Assembly: GCA_964538565.1 (NCBI GenBank)
Contig: CAZIGW010000056.1
Location: 1 to 9,135 of the forward strand
Source: CAYVBN01 sp964538565
Lineage (GTDB): Bacteria > Pseudomonadota > Alphaproteobacteria > Rhizobiales > Xanthobacteraceae
Length of the DNA stretch: 9,135 nucleotides
Direction: 5' to 3'
Under the pieces are notes generated by a model. It saw only the letters and a program-made list of their open reading frames with translations. It made no database searches and was not told the origin of the DNA. Below are positions 1-4,971 of the stretch, piece after piece. Positions within the stretch are counted from its first letter, which is position 1. Every line of letters starts with the position of its first letter. Made by a program: the position numbers and the translations under genes.

Positions 1-1
1 A

Positions 2-235
2 GCTGCCGAGATTCGCGCCGACATCGCCCAGGACGAGGCCGCATCCGCGGAGGCGACGCTGGCCGTCGTCGAAGCGGAAGCGATCGCCGATGTTTCACGT
101 GAAACGGAGGTGGTCGAGCCGATGCCGGCCGTCGAGGCGGAGACCGTCGAGGATGGCGAGCTGGGCGACCCGGTGCCCGACAGCCGGCACCGCTACTACA
201 GCCACAAGGTGCGTCTGCCCTGGCAGCACGCCTAG
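2..235 (+). CDS. C-terminal fragment of acidic protein of unknown function (5' end outside window)
   Basis: An open frame runs from the window edge to a TAG stop and gives 77 residues with no internal stop. The fragment is rich in Glu, Ala, Asp and Val (low-complexity acidic segment), then ends in a more ordered tail containing HRYYSHKVRLPWQHA. No family is recognisable from this piece. A parS-like palindrome at 91-106 lies inside the reading frame and is translated as DVSRET. The gene stops only 7 bases before a second, perfect parS, so it sits directly next to a putative partition site. It could be the end of a replication, partition-related or virion protein; nothing visible decides between these. 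The strand, codon bias and absence of stops make it very likely a real gene. Confidence 0.7.
   Translation, partial: AAEIRADIAQDEAASAEATLAVVEAEAIADVSRETEVVEPMPAVEAETVEDGELGDPVPDSRHRYYSHKVRLPWQHA
91..106. promoter_or_regulatory. parS-like ParB-binding site (15 of 16 bases)
   Basis: TGTTTCACGTGAAACG differs only at the last base from the canonical bacterial parS TGTTTCACGTGAAACA bound by ParB/Spo0J. The inner 14-base palindrome GTTTCACGTGAAAC is intact. It lies within the coding frame of the upstream acidic gene, so it is kept despite protein-coding constraint. The site starts 152 bases before the second copy. ParB binding is inferred from sequence identity with the well-known site. Confidence 0.8.
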
Positions 236-242
236 CGGCTAC

Positions 243-258
243 TGTTTCACGTGAAACA
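243..258. promoter_or_regulatory. parS ParB-binding site (perfect 16-base palindrome)
   Basis: TGTTTCACGTGAAACA is a perfect palindrome and an exact match to the canonical chromosomal parS used in most bacteria, including Actinobacteria. It occupies the short gap between the upstream gene (stop at 233-235) and the first gene of the structural block (ATG at 285). ParB could therefore act here as a partition nucleation point, and possibly also influence transcription into the virion operon. No ParA or ParB gene is visible in the window. Confidence 0.88.
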
Positions 259-284
259 TCACACCGATCGAGGGGATAGGAACC

Positions 285-860
285 ATGAGCGAGAACACCG
301 ACAAGCCTGACCTGCACTCCGTACCGTCAGCCGATCCGACGCCGCCCGTCATCGTCGAGGACCCCACGCCCGGTAGGGCGCCGCGCGCCATCAAGGCCGC
401 CGGCGACAAGCCGAAGACGACCCGCACACCCCGCACCCGCACCGCCAAGAGCAGCGACATCGCCAAGGGCGTCGCGCAGCTCTACGCCGGCCTCGGCGCG
501 ATCGGGTCCGCGGTGCCGTCGCCGCCGTCCGTGTCGGCCGCCGACGTGGGCATCCGCCGCATCGTCGACCCGACCGGCCTCGGCGCCGACGAGTTCGTGC
601 CCGACCCGTCCGTGCGGCTGACCGTCACCCAGGTCGCCGGCATGAACCTCGTGCAGCAGGCGCCCGCGATCGGTGACGCGTGGGCGAAGCTCGCCGACGA
701 GAACCCGCGCGTGAAGGAGACGCTCGAACGGCTCCTGGCCGTGAACACGATCGGCGCCCTCGTCATGGCCCACGCGCCCGTGCTCCTGGCCGTCGCCATT
801 GCCGCCGGCCGTGCCCCGGAGGGACTGCGCGACGTGCTGCCGAAGGTCGATCCGGCGTGA
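285..860 (+). CDS. Putative membrane-associated virion or packaging protein (191 aa, unknown family)
   Basis: The ATG follows a purine-rich ribosome site (GAGGGG at 270-275, AGGA at 278-281). The first 70 residues are Pro/Thr/Lys/Arg-rich and look disordered, with a basic stretch around 45-58 (TTRTPRTRTAKSS). A structured middle region follows, then a hydrophobic segment at about 150-175 (AVNTIGALVMAHAPVLLAVA) that could be a membrane helix, and a short charged tail. The stop overlaps the GTG start of the packaging ATPase (GTGA), so the two are translationally coupled. Its place directly before the ATPase matches that of PRD1 genes VI and X (packaging factor P6 and assembly protein P10), but no sequence similarity is claimed. 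A basic N-terminus contacting DNA and a C-terminus in the virion membrane would suit a packaging-vertex component. This is inference. Confidence 0.85.
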   Translation: MSENTDKPDLHSVPSADPTPPVIVEDPTPGRAPRAIKAAGDKPKTTRTPRTRTAKSSDIAKGVAQLYAGLGAIGSAVPSPPSVSAADVGIRRIVDPTGLGADEFVPDPSVRLTVTQVAGMNLVQQAPAIGDAWAKLADENPRVKETLERLLAVNTIGALVMAHAPVLLAVAIAAGRAPEGLRDVLPKVDPA

Positions 861-1663
861 GCCTCGACCTGGCCGCCAGCCGCCGGCCCGCCGCACATCC
901 CGTGCCGTTCACGGCATGGGAAGACTTCATGGCGGGTTGGAACTGGCGGCCAGGCGAGCACGTCACTGTCGTCGGGCACACCGGCTCCGGCAAGACGACG
1001 CTGCTACGCGCGATCCTGCGCAAGCGAGAGGACGCCGGAGCCGCCATCACGGTCCTGGCGACGAAGCCGAAGGACAAGACCCTCACCGCGTGGGCGCGCG
1101 CCGCCAGTCTCACGATCGTCCGCGACTGGCCGCCGCGTCGGCCCCTGCTGCGCACCCCGCCGACGATCATCACGCCCACCGGGCGCCGCGTCCCCTGGCA
1201 GCATCGGCTCATGCTGTGGCCGCTCGTGCAGGGCCAAGCGCTCGGCGAGCGCGACGAGGGCATGGCCGACGTGTTCCGCCGCGCCCTGCACTCGATGTTC
1301 TGGCAGGGCTCGTGGGTGATCGTGTCCGACGAGCTGCTGTTCCTGAGCAAGAACCTCGGCCTCGAACGCGACCTCGTGACCATCTGGACGCAAGCCCGGT
1401 CCAACGATGTGACTCTCGTCGGCGGCACGCAGCGGCCCCGATTCATTCCGTTGGAGGCGTACTCGCAGGCGTCGTGGCTGTTCCTGTTCGGGGAGAACGA
1501 CGACGAGAACCTGGCGCGACTCAAGGGGATCGGCGGCATGTCGGGGCGCGAACTGATCGACATGGTGCGTACACTCCCTGACCATGATGTGCTCGTGGTC
1601 GACACGCGCGGCCGAGTCCCGCTCGTGCGCACCCGCGTCCCGCTCCGATCGGCGAGGGGGTGA
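857..1663 (+). CDS. Genome-packaging ATPase (P9/A32-like, FtsK-HerA superfamily)
   Basis: This 268-residue P-loop ATPase is expected to drive genome translocation into a preformed capsid, as P9 does in PRD1-type viruses. Walker A is GHTGSGKTT (residues 40-48). Walker B is WVIVSDE (153-159), with acidic D158 and E159. A conserved block follows with R181 (QARSND), a likely arginine finger, and the GTQRPRFIP segment (190-198) typical of this ATPase clade. Length suits family members that lack terminase nuclease domains. The open frame extends further upstream, but GTG at 857 is chosen because it overlaps the preceding stop as GTGA and leaves a normal-length N-terminus before the P-loop; ATG at codon 25 is too close to Walker A. 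Its position just before the small membrane protein and capsid genes agrees with the packaging role. Confidence 0.93.
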   Translation: MSLDLAASRRPAAHPVPFTAWEDFMAGWNWRPGEHVTVVGHTGSGKTTLLRAILRKREDAGAAITVLATKPKDKTLTAWARAASLTIVRDWPPRRPLLRTPPTIITPTGRRVPWQHRLMLWPLVQGQALGERDEGMADVFRRALHSMFWQGSWVIVSDELLFLSKNLGLERDLVTIWTQARSNDVTLVGGTQRPRFIPLEAYSQASWLFLFGENDDENLARLKGIGGMSGRELIDMVRTLPDHDVLVVDTRGRVPLVRTRVPLRSARG

Positions 1664-1670
1664 ATAGCAC

Positions 1671-1814
1671 ATGAAGCCGCAGATCAGTGTGGGCGTCGTC
1701 GAGTTCCTCGTCGTCTCGTCCTACGTCATCGTTTTCACGTTCCTGTGGCGCGCCGCCGCCGGCAAGCTTGCCGACAAGCCGATCGGCCAGGCGATGGCGG
1801 CCGTCTACTCCTGA
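1671..1814 (+). CDS. Small single-pass membrane protein (47 aa), candidate packaging-vertex component
   Basis: The ATG at 1671 is preceded by GAGGGGG overlapping the ATPase stop codon. The product begins MKPQISVGVVEFLVVSSYV, with a hydrophobic helix at about residues 7-26, followed by a short basic/Ala-rich tail ending MAAVYS. It lies between the packaging ATPase and the major capsid protein. In PRD1 that slot holds gene XX, whose small membrane protein P20 helps anchor the packaging ATPase at the unique vertex. The match is by position, size and topology only. The gene is short, but the ribosome site, tight spacing and membrane helix support it. Confidence 0.75.
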   Translation: MKPQISVGVVEFLVVSSYVIVFTFLWRAAAGKLADKPIGQAMAAVYS

Positions 1815-1853
1815 TTCACCCCACCCGCACGACACTCACGAAGGGCATCACCG

Positions 1854-2981
1854 ATGGCGACTCTCGCCCCGCCCACCGCACCGGCGGATGGGCAGACCAC
1901 TTCGGGTTCGACCGGCGGCGGCAGCAAGAACGCCGTGCAGCCCAACCCGTTCACGAAGGCGTCCCGACGCAAGACTGAACCGTTCTACGACAAGAGCGGC
2001 ATCACGCTCGGCGCCTCCGCGCAGCAGCTCGCACCGTTCGACGTCCCCGCCACCGGCTACCTGCGCCACGTCGTCCTCGACGTCGTGGCGACCGGCACCA
2101 CTGGCGCGACCTACAACGCGGACGCGCCGTGGAACGTGCTCGACCAGGTGATGCTCACCGACGTCAACGGGCAGCCCATCGACATCCTCGACGGATACTC
2201 GCTGTACCTGGCGAACCTCATCGGCGGGTATGCGTTCTTCGGCAACCCGGCGAAGTCCAGCCTGTACAGCCTGACGACGACCGGGTTCCACTTTCAGCTC
2301 CGCATCCCCGTCGAAATCGTCATGCGCAACGCGCTCGGCGCCCTCGCCAACATGAACGCCGCGATGACGTACAAGGTGCACATCTCGCTCGCCCCCGCGG
2401 CGGACGTGTACGCGACCAACTCCACGTCGAACAGCCTGCGGGTGCGGGCGCTCGTCGAGAGCTGGGCCAACCCGGCGTCGGCCGACCTGCGCGGCATCCC
2501 GAACACGCCGACCCCGCCGGCGCTGGGCACCACGCAGAACTGGTCGCTGTATGTCACCCCGACCACCGTGGGTCAGAACACGATCCGGCTGCCGCGCGTC
2601 GGCAACACGATCCGCAACCTGATCTTCGTCAACCGGGACAACACCGGCGCCCGCACGGACACGGGCCGGCCCGACCCCATCTCCGTCTACATCGACGGCA
2701 ACCAGTGGACGCGGCAGTGGCTCGACTACGACACGGAGCGGTGGTACGAGCTGTTCGGCCTCGCCGCCGTCGACATCCCCACCGGCGTGTGGGCGATCGT
2801 CCTGACGGACGACTTCGACGGCACGCCCGGACAGGAGATCGGCGACTTCTGGCTCCCGACGACCGGGGCGACCCGACTTGAGGTGCAGGGGTCGTGGGGC
2901 GCGGCGGGCTCGCTCGACGTCATCACCAACGACATTCTCGCGTTCGCCGGCTCCGGTGGCGCGGGGCAGACGCTGGGCTGA
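1854..2981 (+). CDS. Double-jelly-roll major capsid protein (375 aa)
   Basis: ATG at 1854 follows AAGGG (1841-1845) at 8 bases. The N-terminal 45 residues are Gly/Ser/Thr-rich with a basic patch (FTKASRRK), likely an internal arm. The rest is beta-strand-rich with few helices and no transmembrane segment. Two sections look like the starts of successive jelly rolls: PWNVLDQVMLTDVNGQPI (92-109), followed by a GY-containing segment, and IRLPRVGNTIRNLIFVN (244-260), followed by PISVYIDGN. A conserved-looking strand block GDFWLPTTGATRLEVQGSW (330-348) precedes the Gly-rich C-terminus. Size, this pattern and adjacency to a P9-like ATPase match DJR capsid proteins of tectivirus-like and related actinobacterial elements. 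It would trimerise into pseudo-hexameric capsomers over an inner membrane. The fold is inferred from pattern recognition, not modelled. Confidence 0.88.
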   Translation: MATLAPPTAPADGQTTSGSTGGGSKNAVQPNPFTKASRRKTEPFYDKSGITLGASAQQLAPFDVPATGYLRHVVLDVVATGTTGATYNADAPWNVLDQVMLTDVNGQPIDILDGYSLYLANLIGGYAFFGNPAKSSLYSLTTTGFHFQLRIPVEIVMRNALGALANMNAAMTYKVHISLAPAADVYATNSTSNSLRVRALVESWANPASADLRGIPNTPTPPALGTTQNWSLYVTPTTVGQNTIRLPRVGNTIRNLIFVNRDNTGARTDTGRPDPISVYIDGNQWTRQWLDYDTERWYELFGLAAVDIPTGVWAIVLTDDFDGTPGQEIGDFWLPTTGATRLEVQGSWGAAGSLDVITNDILAFAGSGGAGQTLG

Positions 2982-2984
2982 CCG

Positions 2985-3095
2985 ATGGCGACCGTCAAGG
3001 ATGCCAGCGACGACCCGGTGGTCCGCTACACGTGGGTCATCGTCGTCACCGCCGTCGCGGTGCTCGTCATCGCCGGCCGGTCGTTTAACCGCTGA
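2985..3095 (+). CDS. Small single-pass membrane protein (36 aa)
   Basis: The ATG begins 3 bases after the capsid gene stop. The product has a charged soluble N-terminus (MATVKDASDDPVVRYTW), one strong hydrophobic helix (about residues 17-31, VIVVTAVAVLVIAG) and a basic C-terminus RSFNR, so it is predicted to be type I or tail-anchored in topology. No clear Shine-Dalgarno is seen, which suggests translational coupling to the very highly expressed capsid gene. In PRD1 the gene right after the capsid gene is XXII, encoding the small membrane protein P22 of the packaging vertex. This product has the same position and scale, but homology cannot be shown from sequence this short. Confidence 0.72.
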   Translation: MATVKDASDDPVVRYTWVIVVTAVAVLVIAGRSFNR

Positions 3096-3097
3096 CC

Positions 3098-3167
3098 CGC
3101 GGCGGGGCCGGCGCTCGCACGAGCGTCAAGCCTCCGCGCAACCGGCTCCGACACCGGCCCCGCCGCG
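3098..3167 (+). terminator. 14-bp perfect inverted repeat with branched loop; candidate terminator or attenuator
   Basis: CGCGGCGGGGCCGG (3098-3111) and CCGGCCCCGCCGCG (3154-3167) are perfectly complementary over 14 bases. Inside the 42-base loop, CGCTCG (3112-3117) and CGAGCG (3120-3125) form a further small hairpin, and CCGG pairs are available at 3142-3145 and 3154-3157. The structure begins 3 bases after the stop of the 36-aa gene and ends 40 bases before the next start. It could reduce readthrough from the abundant capsid message into the minor-protein genes, or protect the 3' end of a processed capsid mRNA. No T-run follows, which is usual for high-GC hosts. The repeat is certain; its function is inferred. 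Confidence 0.5.
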
Positions 3168-3206
3168 AACCCTCGCACCTCACACGTCCACATGAAGGGC
3201 ACTCCA

Positions 3207-3326
3207 ATGCCGAACCGCAGCACCCTCATCCACGTCGCGATCGGCGCGGCCATCGGATACTTCCTGCTCCCCCGCGTCGTCGGCTTCGTCGCCGGCAAGG
3301 TCGCTGGCGCCACGAAGGGCGACTGA
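3207..3326 (+). CDS. Small hydrophobic membrane protein (39 aa)
   Basis: The product contains STLIHVAIGAAIGYFLLPRV followed by an alanine/glycine/lysine tail ending ATKGD. Residues 6-28 are hydrophobic with GxxxG-like small-residue spacing, consistent with one membrane helix. An in-frame ATG at 3192 exists, but GAAGGG (3194-3199) gives a good ribosome site for the ATG at 3207 (7-base spacing), so 3207 is chosen. It is the first of five consecutive small membrane-protein genes. Probable virion-membrane component; no family recognised. Confidence 0.7.
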   Translation: MPNRSTLIHVAIGAAIGYFLLPRVVGFVAGKVAGATKGD

Positions 3327-3330
3327 CCCC

Positions 3331-3678
3331 GTGAGCACTCCGACCCCCACCCCGAGCAAGGTCGGCCTGACCACCCAGGCCGTCGTGCTCATCATCGCCG
3401 TCGCGATCCTCGTCGTCCTGCTGGTCCTCGGCCTCGTGTACGAGGCCGGCCCGGACGGTCGAGGCGATGTCCTCGCCTGGCTGTCGAGCGTGTTCGCGCT
3501 CGTCGCCTCCGGGCTCGGCCTGACCGGCATCGTGCAGAACCGGAACATCGCTGCCACCGTCACGAAGGTCGACAAGCAGACCAACGGTGTCCTCGACGCC
3601 CGGATCGCGGACGGCGTGCACAAGGCGCTCGTGAAGGCCGGCGTCACCGGCGACGACAGCTCGACAACCAAGAGCTGA
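3331..3678 (+). CDS. Two-transmembrane protein (115 aa); virion membrane protein or holin candidate
   Basis: GTG at 3331 follows the previous stop by 4 bases, with AAGGGCG upstream. The N-terminus is Thr/Pro-rich (STPTPTPSK). Strong helices lie at about 16-37 (AVVLIIAVAILVVLLVLGLV) and 48-68 (LAWLSSVFALVASGLGLTGI), joined by a short charged turn. A polar, probably helical tail includes the segment TKVDKQTNGVLDARIADG. Two closely spaced helices with a charged tail fit small phage holins, and the tail loosely recalls DUF2746-type actinophage membrane proteins. It could equally be a structural protein of the inner virion membrane. The endolysin at the end of this block lacks a signal peptide, so some holin is needed, and this is one of the better candidates. 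Confidence 0.85.
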   Translation: MSTPTPTPSKVGLTTQAVVLIIAVAILVVLLVLGLVYEAGPDGRGDVLAWLSSVFALVASGLGLTGIVQNRNIAATVTKVDKQTNGVLDARIADGVHKALVKAGVTGDDSSTTKS

Positions 3679-3683
3679 CCGTC

Positions 3684-3932
3684 ATGGGTTTCGTCGGCAT
3701 CGCACTCATCACCGGCGGCATCATCCTGGTGTGGAGCGGCACGCAGAACGTCAAGCCACTCGACGTCCTGCGCGCCGTCCTCACCGGGCAGGCCGTCCCG
3801 CGAGCCACACCGAAGGACAGCACCGGTGACGCAGCCGACCAGCCCGGTTACGGTTGGGTCGACCCCGGCACCGGCAAAGACGGCCAACAGCTTCCCCCCG
3901 TGCAGGTCCCGCCGGGCCAGCACCTCGTCTGA
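3684..3932 (+). CDS. Small membrane protein with Pro/Gly-rich soluble tail (82 aa)
   Basis: ATG at 3684 lies 5 bases after the preceding stop. The N-terminus is a single hydrophobic helix (GFVGIALITGGIILVWSGTQ, residues 2-21), followed by an amphipathic piece (KPLDVLRAVLTGQ) and then an extended polar tail rich in Pro, Gly, Asp and Gln ending PPVQVPPGQHLV. This layout, a membrane anchor with a disordered tail, suits a virion membrane protein whose tail contacts the capsid shell or DNA. No enzyme motif is visible and no family is assigned. Confidence 0.8.
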   Translation: MGFVGIALITGGIILVWSGTQNVKPLDVLRAVLTGQAVPRATPKDSTGDAADQPGYGWVDPGTGKDGQQLPPVQVPPGQHLV

Positions 3933-3945
3933 CAGGACACCGATC

Positions 3946-4284
3946 GTGGCAATGAGTGAGAAGGGCGCGAAGTCGCTCGTCATCGGCGGCATCGCCGGCG
4001 CGAGCCTCGTCGTGTCCGCCGGCAAGCTCGCCACCGGCCAGGCCCCCGACATGACGACCATCGTCGGCGGACTCATCTCCGGAGCAGCCCTGTACGCGCT
4101 CGCCGGCGCAGCCCCATCGCTCGCCGGCGGCATCGCCGCCATCGTTCTCGTCGCAGCGGTCATCGCCCACGGGGCCACGCTCGCAGCGATCATCAACGGC
4201 GCCACCGGTGCATCCGGCAGCTCGGGCGGAAGCTCGGGCGGCGGATGGGTCGGCGGCACTGGCGGACCCGTCAAGATCAACTGA
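3946..4284 (+). CDS. Multi-pass membrane protein with Gly/Ser-rich tail (112 aa)
   Basis: GTG at 3946 is chosen because AGGA (3934-3937) lies 8 bases upstream; ATG at 3952 is an in-frame alternative with poorer spacing. The frame stays open upstream into the preceding gene, but that part overlaps it and lacks the hydrophobic character of this protein. After a short basic start (SEKGAKS), hydrophobic segments lie at about 10-27, 38-56 and 59-84, all rich in Gly and Ala. The tail at about 88-108 is Gly/Ser-rich (SSGGSSGGGWVGGTGG) and ends PVKIN. It is predicted to span the membrane three times. Holin or internal virion-membrane protein are both possible. Confidence 0.8.
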   Translation: MAMSEKGAKSLVIGGIAGASLVVSAGKLATGQAPDMTTIVGGLISGAALYALAGAAPSLAGGIAAIVLVAAVIAHGATLAAIINGATGASGSSGGSSGGGWVGGTGGPVKIN

Positions 4285-4299
4285 GAGAGGATCACTCCG

Positions 4300-4455
4300 A
4301 TGCAGGTCAACAACCTCATGGGACTGCTCGGCGCGATCGTTACCGTCGCCCTGGTGACGACGATCGTGACCAACGACCAGTCGAAGGAAGTTATCAAGGC
4401 GATCGGCAGCTCGTTCTCCAACGCGCTGCTCGCCGCCCAGGGCAAGACCGTCTGA
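4300..4455 (+). CDS. Small single-pass membrane protein (51 aa)
   Basis: The ATG is preceded by GAGAGG (4285-4290) at 9 bases, overlapping the previous stop region. The N-terminal half is a hydrophobic helix (MGLLGAIVTVALVTTIVT, residues 7-24). The C-terminal half is polar and probably amphipathic (DQSKEVIKAIGSSFSNALLA). Products of this size and layout occur in structural clusters of actinobacterial phages, although no named family is assigned here. The likely location is the virion inner membrane, with the amphipathic half lying on the membrane surface. Confidence 0.75.
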   Translation: MQVNNLMGLLGAIVTVALVTTIVTNDQSKEVIKAIGSSFSNALLAAQGKTV

Positions 4456-4467
4456 CGGAGGCCCGCC

Positions 4468-4971
4468 GTGATCATCTCGCTGCGCCAGGACGCGCCGCCG
4501 CCGACCCCGGTCGACGAGCGACCCGTCCCGCTGCCCACGGGCGACAGCCTCGCCGCGCGGGCTCAGGCCGGTCTCGACGGTGGCTCCGGCATGGTCCCAC
4601 CGTGGCGGCAGCTCACGAACGGCTACGGCGGCGAGAACGGCATCACCGAGTTCGTCGGACACCAGCCGCTCGACACCGACTACCAGGCCATGCCAGACCT
4701 GCCGCCTGACTCGCTGTACGCCGACCGTGCGATGTACGGCGGTGTGCGCGCCTCCGTCGAACAGTACGGGTACCAAGACGAGCACTTCACTGGCGGCCAC
4801 GTCGTGCTCACGAACCGGCCTCCACTCGTCCTCGTCGTGTCCGATCAGATGGCGCCTCAGACATGGGTTGCGCCCACCGAGTGGCGCGACGCGCCCTCTG
4901 TCATCGACCTGTGCCGCCGAACGCCCGACATGACGGCCGGCGGCATGACCAACGTCCAGCCGATCGGATGA
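4468..4971 (+). CDS. Hypothetical soluble protein of the structural block (167 aa)
   Basis: GTG at 4468 follows a clear GGAGG (4457-4461) at 6 bases. The N-terminal 45 residues are Pro/Asp/Arg-rich and look disordered (DAPPPTPVDERPVPLPTG). The middle is Gly/Tyr/Asp-rich and may bind partners through loops. A hydrophobic strand-like stretch (RPPLVLVVSDQMAPQTWVAP) sits near residues 117-136. No membrane helix, enzyme motif or known domain was recognised. The stop overlaps the ATG of the LysM protein (ATGA), so the two are co-translated. A minor virion protein, for example linking membrane and vertex, is a contextual guess only. Confidence 0.8.
   Translation: MIISLRQDAPPPTPVDERPVPLPTGDSLAARAQAGLDGGSGMVPPWRQLTNGYGGENGITEFVGHQPLDTDYQAMPDLPPDSLYADRAMYGGVRASVEQYGYQDEHFTGGHVVLTNRPPLVLVVSDQMAPQTWVAPTEWRDAPSVIDLCRRTPDMTAGGMTNVQPIG

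Noticed and set aside
236..284. A promoter for the virion operon in the gap before 285.
   Set aside because: The gap is filled by the parS and ribosome site, and no convincing -35/-10 pair is visible; the promoter may lie within or before the upstream gene.
680..856. Upstream extension of the ATPase open frame to ATG at 680.
   Set aside because: It overlaps the 285-860 gene almost completely, encodes an Arg/Pro-rich shadow-like sequence, and the GTG at 857 has the stop-start overlap and proper distance to the P-loop.
3192..3206. Alternative in-frame ATG for the 39-aa membrane protein.
   Set aside because: The GAAGGG ribosome site lies downstream of this ATG and is correctly spaced for the ATG at 3207.
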